64,000 nt of DNA, from positions 16,011,001 to 16,075,000 of the forward strand of contig CM028340.1 in NCBI GenBank assembly GCA_016647705.1. The letters run 5' to 3'. The DNA is from Eucommia ulmoides (taxonomy: Eukaryota; Streptophyta; Magnoliopsida; Garryales; Eucommiaceae). The position numbers were made by a program, and so were the translations under genes. Below are positions 45,988-57,514 of the stretch, one piece after another. Under the pieces are notes generated by a model. The model worked only from the letters and a program-made list of their open reading frames with translations, did not search any database and was not told the origin of the DNA. Every line of letters starts with the position of its first letter. The stretch's first letter is position 1.

Positions 45988-46440
45988 ATCTCCCAGTTCG
46001 GCTACATATTATTCCTAAAATAATTATATCATAAAATTCTTTAGGCACGCATCCGTATGCTATTTATCCTTAAACTTCTCCTTAAATAATTTGGTTCAAC
46101 TTATATACTAGCAATGGAATTACCGCAGCTTATATCACAATACAGGCGTGACCAAACCACGATGATCACCATACTAATATACCCAGTGACATAGATCAAA
46201 TGTGGATGAGTAGCATGAAAATTACATGCAATGTGATCTTAGACATACCTATTTCCAACTGGTCCAACTTTAATCTTTAGTGAGATCAATCTAAAGTCCT
46301 TAATGCAACGCAAACATTGCAAACAAAAATAAACCATCAACTTTATTCTGCAGAAAACTTAAAAAATTCAATGTTTAAAGCAAAACATATAGAACAAAAA
46401 TGATTCCCATTAAACTAAGGTATTATCAGAAATAACGCCC
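45988..46440 (-). other. Copia C 3' spacer
   Basis: Non-coding segment between the end of the pol remnant and the 3' LTR, ending in the polypurine tract. No independent feature. Confidence 0.6.
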
Positions 46441-48087
46441 ATGTGAGTGATGTGCTCATGAAAGACTTTAGGGGGTTAAATCCTTGGTTAATGGGTCCGC
46501 TAGCATAGAATTTGTCCATGTGTTCCATAGTAATCGTTTATCCTGAACTCTCTCCTTAACAACCAAAAACTTGATGTCGATAAATTTCAACTTCATCGAG
46601 CTCCTGTTATTGTTGGAGTAAAGAATCGCTAAGTTATTGTCACAATAAAATTTTAATGGCCTTTTAATGCCATCTACCACACGCAGCCCAATGACAGAGT
46701 TTCGTAACCATATTCTGTGATTGGATGCCTAATAGCAAGCAATAAACTTTGTTGTCATGGTTGAAGAGGCTACGAGAGTCTGCTTAGCAGACTTCCATGA
46801 GATAGATCCTCCAGCCAACATAAAGATGTAGCCTGATGTAGAGTGTCTGCTATCTTGGCATCCTGCAAAATCGGAGTCAGAGAACCCGATGATCTCCAAC
46901 CTGTCTGATCTCCAATAAGTGAGCACATAGTCTTTTTTTCTCCTCAAACGCGTTTGGCTGCCTTCCAATGTTGCATACTTGGATCACTCAAGTATCTGCC
47001 CAAAACTCCTAGTATAAATGCTATATCGGGATGAGTATAGACTTGAGCGTACATTAGACTCCCTATTGATGACGCATAAGGAATCTTTTGTATCTCTTTC
47101 CTTTCAAGGTCATTGTTGGGGCATTGATTGAGACTAAACTTATCTCTTTTAGCTACGGGCATATCTCCTAGCTTACTGTCTTTCATGCCGAATCTACTCA
47201 GAACCTTATCGATATAGCCCTTTTGTGTCAACCCAAGGATACCTCGAGAGCAATCTCTCAGTATTTAGATACCTAATACAAAAGAGGCGTCGCGAGATCT
47301 TTCATCTCAAATTTCTTCATCAGAATTTTTTTGGTTTCGTGTAATAAGCCTATATCACTGCTAGTAAACAGAATGTCATCGACATATAATATCAAGAAGA
47401 TATATTTACTCCCATTGAACTTGTGATATACATTTTCATCAACGACATTCACCTCAAAACCGTACGAAGTGATGACTTGATGAAACTTGTGATATCATTG
47501 ACGGGAAGCCTGTTTGAGACTATAGATAAAAAAATTCAATTTACAAACTATGGACTTTGGATCTCCTGATATAAAGTTTTCTAGTTGTACCATATAGATC
47601 ATCTCGTCAATGTCTCCATTGAGAAACGCAGTCTTGACATCCATCTGATGTAGCTCTAGATCAAAATGAGCCACTAGTGTCATTATAGTTCTAAAAGAGT
47701 CTTTCTAAGTCACCGAAGAGAAAGTCTTTTTATAGTCTATGTCTTCCTTTTGAGTAAAGCCTTTGGCGACTAGACGGGCTTTATATCTCTCGATGTTACC
47801 CTTTGAATCCCTCTTGGTTTTAAATATCCATGTACAACCAATGGGCTTCGCACATTCAGGTAACTCAACGAGATCCCAAACGTCATTGTCTTTCATAGAC
47901 TTCAACTCATCCTTCATGGCATTGATCTATTTTTTAGAGTTAGAACTGCACATGGCTTGACAAAAGTTGATTGGGTCATCATCTGTCAAACAAACGCCAT
48001 CCTCATGTTCTTAGAGAAAGACAATATATTCATTCAAAATCACAATTCTCCTCTCCCTAGTGCATCTCCTTAATGGCAATTCTTGAG
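46441..48087 (-). pseudogene. Copia C pol, RT and RNase H part (distal half of a split element)
   Basis: Read leftward from 48087 the frame opens PQELPLRRCTRERR, the linker before the copia RT. It then runs [40 protein letters not shown], an intact YVDD (about 47382-47371) and the RNase H pieces FSDSDFAGCQDSRHSTSG and DNNLA, ending PLTKDL. There are about a dozen stops and frameshifts. The upstream half lies at 57515-59840. The two halves fuse at a Gln-Gln-Pro-Gln junction, interrupted by the Athila-like element whose target duplication is GTTGT/ATTGT. Confidence 0.9.
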
Positions 48088-48092
48088 GTTGT

Positions 48093-50109
48093 TGATAGGT
48101 GTAATTTACCTATCTATTTCTAAACCGAACTTGTTAGTTTTTCGAATATGTTTATTACATTTTAATACGTTTTTATTCTTTTTGTATAAATCAGGTGTGT
48201 GGGGTGAAAATGGATAAAAATGGATCATAAACGATCAAATCGGATCAAGAACGATGGAAGAACGATGAGAAAACAAGCAAAAGGACAAAATTCATAACCT
48301 GCAGCCTACCGCCGCGACGGCGATCAAGATGCAAAGAAGACCTAATCTTGCTGAAAATTCACTGCCGCAGTAATGAAACAACAGAAAGACTCTACACCCA
48401 CCGCTGCGGCCGTGACCACAGCCGACATGCCCACCACTACGGCGGTCACTCTATACATATTTTAGATATTTATTTAGATATTTTGAGCCCTATATCTTCT
48501 TCTCTCCTCTCCATTCAGCCGAGAGACCCCTTAGGGTTTATAATATTTTGAGAATATTTTGGGGAGTGCTCAACCAATTCCGAAGGAGAATAACACATTG
48601 CAAAGAAAGAGAAGCGATTATTGAACAGTTTTAGCGCCAAATCTTCGGACTACGGCTAAGTTTCTTTCATTTCTTTCTTTAATTTATTAACTTCAGTAGT
48701 TTGTTGAGCATGTTTAGTTCTTTTTCACTATATAAACGGTTATGGCCATGAGCTAAACGGATTTTGTCTATGGATTAATAATATTTATGAAAATATTGTT
48801 TGTTTGAGTTGTGTTTCTTTAACTGTTGTTCTTCGCTATCGATTGTGTTTACCGTTCTTGTATTTTCATTATATGCTTGTTTAGATATATTGAAAAATTG
48901 GGGTTTGATACTCGGGAGAGGTTACTCCGAATTCGGACTAGGGTAAACACAACGCGATAATCTAATAACCCCGGCGGTCAAGATGCAGAGAAGGCCTAAT
49001 CTTGCTGAAAATCCACTGCCATAGTAATGAAACAACAGAAAGACTCTGCACCCACCGCCGCGGCCGTGACCACAGCCGATATGCCCACCACCGCGGCGGT
49101 CACTCTATACATTTTAGATATTTATTTAGATATTTTGAGCCCTATATCTTCTTCTCTCCTCTCCATTCATCCAAGAGACCCCTTAGGGTTTATAATATTT
49201 TGAGAGTGTTTTGGGGAGTGCTCAACCAATTCCGAAGGAGAAGAACACATTGCGAAGAAAGAAAAGCGATTGTTGAACAGTTTTAGTGCCAAATCTTCGG
49301 ACTACGGCTAAGTTTCTTGCGTTTCTTTCTTTAATGTATTAACTTCAGTAGTTTATTGAGCATGTTTAGCTCATTTTTCATTATATAAACAGTTATGACC
49401 ATGAGCTAAATGGATTTTGTCTATGGATTAATAATATTTATGAAAATATTGTTTGTTTGAGTTGTGTTTCTTTAACTGTTGTTCTTCGCTATCGATTGTG
49501 TTTACCGTTCTTGTATTTCCATTATATGCTTGTTTAAATATATTGAGAAATCGGGGTTTGACACTCGGGAGAGACAACCCCGAATTTGGACTAGGGTAAA
49601 CGCAACGCGATGATCTAATAACCTTGGAGGGAGTTAGAAAGTGTGCAATCCATGACGTTAGGGCAAGACTCATGTAACTATGTGTTCTAAAAAACGCTAG
49701 AGGGGGACTTCGACATTAACGCGAAGTCACATATTCGCTCGTTTTACGCTCGGGAGAGAGAGTGAGCGAATTTACGATACAAAGATTATCGGATAGGTTG
49801 AATGTCGTTATTGATAACTAAACGAAATCAAACGCATTTAAATAAATTAAATTAATTCCTAGATAATCTTTTCCCCTAAACATCTCATATTAGTAGTATA
49901 GTATAATTAATTTAATTAACTTAGTATTAATATTATTAATTAAGAACTACATTTTTTATCGCCTAGATAAAATTAAGTTATGATAATTACGGTACTCGAT
50001 AATATTCTCAACCAATCCCTGTGGAAACGATAACCTTTACTCTTTTCACTCTACTAAAACTTGACCCGTACACTTGTAGTGAAAATAGCGACGTAACATT
50101 CCGCCACCA
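48093..50109 (+). repeat. 5' LTR of the Athila-like element
   Basis: 2,017 bp from TGATAGGTGT to GCCACCA. It contains an internal duplication: the block agatgcaragaaggcctaatcttgctg ... caaatcttcggactacggctaagtttc occurs at 48327-48663 and again at 48982-49311, about 650 bp apart. The LTR is therefore longer than the undamaged 3' LTR would be. The last 300 bp (tatcgcctagataaaatta, ccctgtggaaacgataacc, gacccgtacacttg) are typical of Athila/Tat LTR ends. Confidence 0.82.
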
Positions 50110-50115
50110 AGTTTT

Positions 50116-50136
50116 TAGCACCGTTGCCAGGGATTG
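50116..50136 (+). promoter_or_regulatory. Primer binding site, tRNA-Asp type, decayed
   Basis: TAGCACCGTTGCCAGGGAT, the Athila/Tat primer site TGGCGCCGTTGCCGGGGAT with three G-to-A changes, two of them at CpG sites. It sits seven bases after the LTR end at 50109. Confidence 0.8.
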
Positions 50137-50255
50137 GTTTTTAGATTATTGTTGGTATTGTGAGTAAATGACCTGATTTTAATTTAGGCATTTCTTTTGT
50201 TTATAATTTTTTTCTTTGTAGTTTTGTTTTCGCTTTTCATGCAAGGTACTTAACG

Positions 50256-50899
50256 ATGTTAGATCAACAAGTGCTTTTGCATTTCTTTCAACGGGATTTC
50301 GAGCCGTTTTATAGTGCTTGGGATCATTATAAGAAATTGCTATTCCGGTTTCCAAATTATCATTTCCCGAGGGAGTGTCAACTACTGAACTTCCTTGATG
50401 GGTCAACCAGAACGTGGGTTCAAAGAGGAAACAGTATCACCTCTTTCGATCGACTAACCACGGATGAAGCCTATCGGGTATTGGAAGACGTGGTCGAGTA
50501 TGATTTTCACTGTTAGAATTATTCAACAAGCTATCAAAACTTGGGGGATAGTTTCACCGTTTTGGAGCCATGGATTGACACCCCAAACCAATACGTTGAG
50601 TCTTCCCCCACCCTGGAGGAAATATTCGCTGATTTTATTTGGGAGACTCAAGCGTTCTGGAGGGAGACAAATGACCAGATCAATGAGCATGAAGATCGTC
50701 TTGATAATATTGAGACGATTTGCACTGAAATCGATACGACCGTAACATCTCTTTAGACACAAATCGATCAGCTTATCTGCTTGATTGAGGCCAAGTCAGA
50801 CATGGTGGCATTGGGAGATTCACAAGCCACATTCAGTGAAATCCACCATGAGGAACCGAAAACTAGCGGAAGGAGCTTGGGAGAGTTCAACTATACTTA
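50256..50899 (+). pseudogene. Athila-like gag fragment
   Basis: The first frame (50256-50516) reads FYSAWDHYKKLLFRFPNYHF, then LLNFLDGSTRTWV, TTDEAYRVLEDVVEYD. This is the retrotransposon gag domain of Athila-type elements (usual wording FYEAWERFKDLLRKCPHH, and EEAYELIEDM). After a frame change, 50541-50756 continues with EIFADFIWETQAFW and NEHEDRLDNIETICTEIDTT, a predicted coiled coil, then a stop and TQIDQLICLIEAK, matching the gag tail that reads TQIGQLA in relatives. No protease, RT or integrase follows. Confidence 0.75.
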
Positions 50900-52783
50900 A
50901 CCAAATGAGACAGGAACCAAAGCATGGATCGACAATTGTGATTCGTCATCACTGGAGATCTAAATCGTGATGCCACCATCGATCAAACGATCACATCTAC
51001 GAGGATCTAATGTGGCTCACTTGTCATTCGCCGCCAAAAGCAATGCTCTTTCATGCCCACCAAGCACATGAGCCGATGGAGAGTTTTGTTGAAAGTTTGA
51101 GCCGATTAGAGCCATATCTCGCCAGTCTTGAGGGCATTTTAAATCAAGACCCATACGTAGTGTTGTATGACACATACTACAAGCGAAAGTCGCTCTTTGA
51201 CGAGCCGTTCTACGTGTCGGGCCGAAGACAATAAACCACGCGCTTTTTGGGAGGCAACCCAAGTAAAAAAATAAGTTAAATTCGTCACTGCCGACTTGAT
51301 TCAAATGCGAGATTCTCTCGCCTCCTAGGTACGTGTTCTAAACCCCCGTCTTCATTATAATGCTTTATGCTTTCATTGGGATCGCTGATGGGCTGTTGTG
51401 GACACTGCTTGTTTTAAGTTTGGCAGTGATGTGTAGTATGTTGTTTTGTTTTTATTGTGTGCATGTATGTTTAGGATAGTTGTCGTTATGTGCTGAGTTT
51501 TGACTTCATCTGAGCCATTACCTGATGATGAGTCTGTCCCCTGATTATTTATTGAGATAGAGCTTAAAGCTCATTCATGTATGTTCTATGTGCTTGACGT
51601 ATCATTTTAGTAAAAGGTATTGTAGATCCTAAATGCATGAGCACGTAAACTCAATGTATAACTATCCAATTGATTTGAAAACAATTATCCGTTAGCCAAG
51701 TTCATGACGATAGGAATTTTAGAACCTGATTTGGGAAAAATTCGAGGCAAAATCCTAGGCGAGATAATTCGGGAGATATGATTTAGACATTCATTTTTAT
51801 CGCTTGAGCCTTTGAAGCTTATCATGTTAAATTATTATCACTCGTTACCCTATCGAAGCCTAAAAATCGTTTTAATTCTGAACACTTAACTAATACCATG
51901 GTCGATACAACTTCTTTCCAAACCTGTATCGCTGAATCGAAGGCACAATTTGAGTGAATCAAGTTAGCATTCGTTATAATACTTGAAGTGAGCGGTTGGG
52001 TTTAGGGTGAATTTTTCATTGGTTTGGTATTTGAGTATTCACTTGCCATTTTTCTTTCGTTTTAAACCACACCCATGAAATTGTAATAATCAAATAAGTT
52101 TGGGGGTGTGGTTCATATTTAAAAAAAAAAAAAAAAAAAACAAAACATGTATAGACGGTTTTATTTTCCGTTTCTTTCGACAAGTGAGTACGTCGGCCTT
52201 AAATGTATTGTTCAGGGTTGTTTCAAAATTAACTATGGGGGTTCGAATGTGAGAGTGTCAAGCATGTGCCTCGGGTATCGTCAAGTTAACGACGTTAACC
52301 TGTTTTTTATTTCTGATATACCCTTGGCCATTTTTCCAAAACCGAACCAAGTCTTAATAATCTTTTTGAATTTTTGAGCCTACATTAGCGGAGAATAGAA
52401 CCCGGGTCAAGCTTATGGATTCCCTATACCCTTGGGTTTTAGTCATAAGCTTATTTGATAGATAATCCAATTCGATCGACGGATAGTTGTATATTTTAGT
52501 TTTAACACACACACTTTGGACATGATCTAGAATGGCGCTTACTATCATCGAATGTTAAAATTTTAGAACACTACAGGGTGTGTTTTATTCTTGAACTTGA
52601 TAGGATTGAGGGCAGATGAGGGAGAAATCGTTTGGCCGGTAGATGATATTCAAAACTTGCAGATTTTTGTTTTTAGTGTTTTTCATTTTTAGTTTTTTTA
52701 ATTTCATAATTAGTTGTTATATTTTCTTGTATTGTGTGGGTGTTTTGCTCGAGAACTAGAAAAATTCCAAGTTTGGGGATATT
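50900..52783 (+). other. Athila-like internal non-coding region with polypurine tract
   Basis: No pol. A 74-codon frame (51010-51234) has no recognised family. The phrase ttttgggaggcaacccaag (51246-51264) is characteristic of Athila-type 3' regions. AAGTTTGGGGATAT before 52784 is the polypurine tract. A-run at 52121-52140. Confidence 0.65.
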
Positions 52784-53032
52784 TGATAAGTGTAATTTAC
52801 ATATCTATTTCCAAATCGAACTTGTTAGTTTTTTGAATATGTTTATTACATTTTATTACGTTTTTATTCTTTTTATATAAATCAGGTGTGTGGGGTAAAA
52901 ACGGATGAAAACAGATCATAAACGATCAAATCGAATCAAGAATGGTGGAAGAACAGTGAGAAAACAAGCAAACGGGCAAAATTCATAACCTGTAACCCAC
53001 CGTCGCGACGGTGAAACCACCACGGCGGCGGT

Positions 53033-54245
53033 TGATCGCTCAAATTTAATTCCCAATTTAAGCGAAAAATATTTCGTAGTATAATACTTAAGTATGGGTG
53101 TCAAACCATAGGAATTGGATTGTAACTACTAATTTTGTATTTTATTTTTCTTGAGTGAAATAAAGGATTTTGGTTTGATTTCGAATTTTAATAATGAAAT
53201 AACAGAAAATTAATCAATTGAGATAAAATATATATAAAGGTTCGAGTTAGGGACATGCATAAATTCATCAATTTATCTTGTAAATTTTATTCTTATTTCT
53301 TTCATTCGGTGTGTAATCAAGTAATATTAACTAAAAGATAACATTATCGCGAAAGATAAATTGACCACTTAATTGGGATAAATTATCTTCACGATTCAAT
53401 TCCTACATTAACTAATCTAAGGTGAATTAACCGTTTAATATAATTTATCCAATTAAGTCGTATCGATACCACTAAAACTGATTGTAAAATTGTTAGATCT
53501 AAATCACAGGTATTAGATCTAACATCAGAAATACGAATCGATTCAGATCTAAATATCTATAATAACATTTAGAACATAAACTATTCAAGAGAAATACTTA
53601 AGACCACAATCCTCGTTTTATAACCTTACACATATAAGAATAAAATATAATTGAAATAAGAACAAAATTACATAGATAAATTTGAGAAGAAATATAACCT
53701 TAACCCGATTGGCAAACTTAGCTGATCATGAATTCTTCTTCAATCCAAATGATGTTCGACAATGGTCCGAGATGAAGAAGAAAGTAAAGTAAAAATATCC
53801 AGCCAAAAATGACTTTCAGCCGAGGAAAAAAAATAATAAAAAGTAACAAAATGAAAAAGAAGAGAGAGTTCCCCCTCTATCCATTGGCCGAATATCATAT
53901 ATTGTCTCCCAAATTCCTTTATTTTTTATTTTTCAATCAATTAACATTAATGGTTATAATTGTTTTCCTTAAAAACCATTCCAGCCATCTTTTTCCTTTT
54001 GTGCTTTGGTTGTTTGGGTTTTAAATACAAAATCACCCCTTTAATTTCTATAATTCCCAAAATCAACCTCTTCCACATTTTTAGTCCTTTTCGACTATTT
54101 TTTCTGTCTATTTTTTGTGTTTCTTTGTTTTCAACTTTATTCCTGCAAAAATAATAAATTGTCTTATTACTAATTAAAATTAATAAAAATAATATCAAAA
54201 GTGTAGATTAAGAGTGGAAATTTAGTATAAATTTGAGAACGATCA
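53033..54245 (-). mobile_element. Solo LTR, second Athila/Tat-like family
   Basis: 1,213 bp with TGATCG..CGATCA ends. The inverted match extends over CTCAAATTTA on both sides. The flanks GCGGT (53028-53032) and GCAGT (54246-54250) are a one-mismatch duplication. On the minus strand the end region (a ggtatcgatacgac block, then aatattttcgcttaaattggg) resembles Tat/Athila LTR ends, so I read it as minus-oriented. The short frames inside lack family character. Confidence 0.7.
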
Positions 54246-55110
54246 GCAGTCAAGATACAGAGAAGGCCTAATCTTGCTGAAAATCCACCGCCGCAGCGGT
54301 GAAACAACAGAAAGACTCTACACCCACCACCGCATCCACCGCTGAGGCCATGACCACAGCCGACATGCCCACCGCCACGGCGGTCACTCTGCACATATTT
54401 TAGATATTTATTTAGATATTTTAAGCCCTATAACTTCTCATCTCCTCTCATCTCCATTCGGCCGAGAGACCCCTTAGGGTTTATAATATTTTGAGGGTGT
54501 TTTGGAGAGTGCTCAACCAATTCCGAAGGAGAAAAACACGTTGCGAAGAAGGAGAAGCAATTGTTAAACGATTTTAGCGCCAAATCTTCGAACTACGACT
54601 AAGTTTCTTTCATTTCTTTATTTAATTTATTAACTTCGGTAGTTTGTTGAGCATGTTTAGCTCATTTTTCATTGTATAAACGGTTATGACCACGAGCTAA
54701 ACGGATTTTGTCTAGGGATTAATAATATTTTTGAAAATGTTGTTTGTTTGAGTTGTGTTTCTTTAACGATTGTTCTTCGTTATTCGATTGTGTTTACCGT
54801 TCTTTTATTTTCATTATATGCTTGTTTAGATATATTGAGAAATCAGGGTTTGACACTCGGGAGAGGTAACTCCGAATTCGGACTAGGGTAAACACAACGC
54901 GACGATCTAATAACTCATAAGAGAGTTAGAAAGTGTGCAATCCATGATGTTGGGGTAAGACTCATGTGACTATGTGTTCTAAAAAATACTAGAGGGGGAC
55001 TTTGATGTTAACGCGAAGTCACATATTCACTCGCTTTACGTTCGGGAGAGGAAGAGAGTAAGTTTACGATACAGAGATTGTCGGATAGGTCGAATACCGT
55101 TATTGATAAC

Positions 55111-57212
55111 TGTTGGCCCAGTAGAATACCCAAGAGGGAGGTGAATTGGGTAATTAAAAAAAATTATTAGAATAAAATTCAATAAATCAAATAATTAATT
55201 TTAATTCTAAATTAATTATTATCTTTATATCACAGCAGAAAATATAATCAATTAAGTGCATACCCAAACAACAAAAATAACAAAGTAAATATAGTAACAC
55301 ACCAAAGATTTATATTGGTTCACCAAGTTACCCTTGGCTAATCTAGTCCCCCGAGCTCCACTGAGGTCGCACCCACTAAAACCAAGATCCCTTTAAAGGT
55401 AGGAACCAAACCCTCACACCAATTCTTTTATAAGCTCAGAATCAACCTTTACAATATCCTTTTCTCAAGCTAAGGAAGAACCTCTACTTTTTACAAATTA
55501 AAGAATAATCTAATTCTTTTTAATACTAAAGCTCAAGAATCAAAACCTCACAAAACACTCCAATTATCCTTTTCCCAGGTAAGGATGAAACCTTTACAAA
55601 TCATTGAAATCGCAATTCTATCCAAGAAGAATCATTACCTCAATCTCTTTACAAGAAGAGACTGAAATCCGATTACCCTTGATTAAATATCCCCAACAGT
55701 ATTTAATCTGTCACAACTCTCCAATACAAAAATTGATAAGAAATAAATCTCACTCGGAGCTTCACCAGCCCAGATAAATAATAACTCAATTAATATCCCA
55801 ACTAGTAATAGAAAAACGTAAGATAGAAAATATGATTTAACAAGATATGGGTAACAAATTTGAGCACGTAATCAGATTCAAGAAATTGTTTGTAAAAATA
55901 TTTTTTTCAAAAGTCAGAAACAATTTCTAAGATCAATTTCTAAACAATAATCAAATAATGCAATGAAAGAATATAATTGGAAAGATCTCATTCGAAATCT
56001 ACAGAAAGAATGATTAGAACAATATAACTTCAAATCCGATAATAGCAATGATCAGCAATTGATTCTCTTATAAAAACTCACTCAATTCTCAATAAGATAT
56101 ATCTTAGAAAAACTCACTCGATAATATATTCTGATCTCTCTTGATAATATATGGGTTATGACATAAGAAATTCGCAGGTCTATATATATGAATATGAAAT
56201 CAGCTTTCTAACGGTTAGTTTACATGTGTCATGACAATTAATAACACATATAGACCCCTTATATCATAATGATTTCATTTAGGTTCAATTCACTTAATAA
56301 CAACTTTCAAATCTCTCAATTAAACCCCCAAAGTATTTATCAATCTCAATTAATAAGAATAGAATTTATTTCAAGTACTAAATTGAGAAACATTAATATT
56401 TAATGAACCATTATATTAATAGGATTTAATTAATATATGAACCATATCTTAAATATAGAAAATATCCCCCGAAATCTCTCTCAAATCCTAACAAAAAATA
56501 GCTACTTTTGGATATAATTTCGGATAAAACAATATCCTAAAATAGTGCGTTAGGTCGACCGGTCAGTCGACTGCCCAATTCAGGTTGTAGCCAAGTCATT
56601 GCTGTTGCGTTCATTGGTCGACCTGTCTATCGACTTGTAGATTCAAAGAGTTCATTTTACTTTCATCGGTTGACCTGTAGATTCAGAGAGTTCAACCCTC
56701 TTGGCCGATCGACCTGTCGGCCGACTTAGAGATACAGGATCTTTCAGTTGCTTGGTCCGGTCGACTTATCAGTCGATTGATGTCTTCTGGATCTCTTCTC
56801 TGAACATGTTTTTAACTTATTTTCTTTTACGTTTTCGCCCCTTTAACCACTTTCTCATCTGAATTAGCTCCACTAATATTCTTATATTCCATTTTAGTCA
56901 TTTAAAATTATTTCTTTTCAAATCACATTGGAGCAAATAATTTCACTTAATCAAAACATACATAAATAATAAAATATATTTTGTGCCATGTGTGTGTTCC
57001 TAATTGGGATATTAAGAGTTAAGATTCACTTGGGTTGTTTTCCCTAATTTCTTCAAACTCTTAATTCTTCAATATCTTTAACATCATCGTTTAGCGTCCA
57101 TTTAATTTGTATCTTCATTACTGGAACTATAAATCACGGAAACACTCAACTAAAACGTTAGTTCCACCAAAACATGAATGCTTAATTGTTCATCAAAATC
57201 TTAAGATCAACA
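55111..57212 (-). mobile_element. Solo LTR, copia A family (minus strand)
   Basis: It starts TGTTGGCCCAGTAG and ends AAGATCAACA, the reverse of the copia A LTR. ATAAC precedes (55106-55110) and follows (57213-57217) it, a perfect duplication. It contains the inverted GGTCGACC-type cluster at 56545-56790. Size is 2,102 bp. It shows that the copia A family was active after the Athila-like element had inserted. Confidence 0.87.
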
Positions 57213-57514
57213 ATAACTAAACGAAATTAAATGCATTTAAGTAAATGAAGTTAATCCCTAGATAATTGTTTCCCCTAAACATCTCATATTAGTAGTATAG
57301 TATAATTAGTTTAATTAACTTAGTATTAGTATTATTAATTAAAAACTACAATTTTTTATCGCCTAGATAAAATTAGGTTATGATAATTACGGTACTCGAC
57401 AATATTCTCAATCAATCCCTGTGGAAACGATAACCCTTACTCTTCCCACTCTACTAAAACTTGACCCGTACACTTGCGGTGAAAGTGGCGACATAATATT
57501 CCGCCCCCAATTGT

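Larger units (their letters stand above)
48093..57509 (+). mobile_element. Non-autonomous Athila-like (Ty3/gypsy) element nested in copia C
   Basis: LTRs at 48093-50109 and 52784-57509 both begin TGATARGTGTAATTTAC. The target duplication is GTTGT (48088-48092) and ATTGT (57510-57514). Removing the element and one copy of the duplication restores copia C across its linker. The internal region (50110-52783) has a tRNA-Asp-type primer site and a gag remnant but no pol, so it is a non-autonomous derivative. The 3' LTR has received two further solo LTRs (53033-54245 and 55111-57212). Confidence 0.88.
52784..57509 (+). repeat. 3' LTR of the Athila-like element, with two insertions
   Basis: LTR segments are 52784-53032, 54246-55110 and 57213-57509. 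Joined, they follow the 5' LTR from TGATAAG to GCCCCCA. Only one copy of the internal block (caagatacagagaaggcc ... ctacgactaagtttc) is present, so the duplicated block in the 5' LTR is specific to that copy. Confidence 0.82.
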
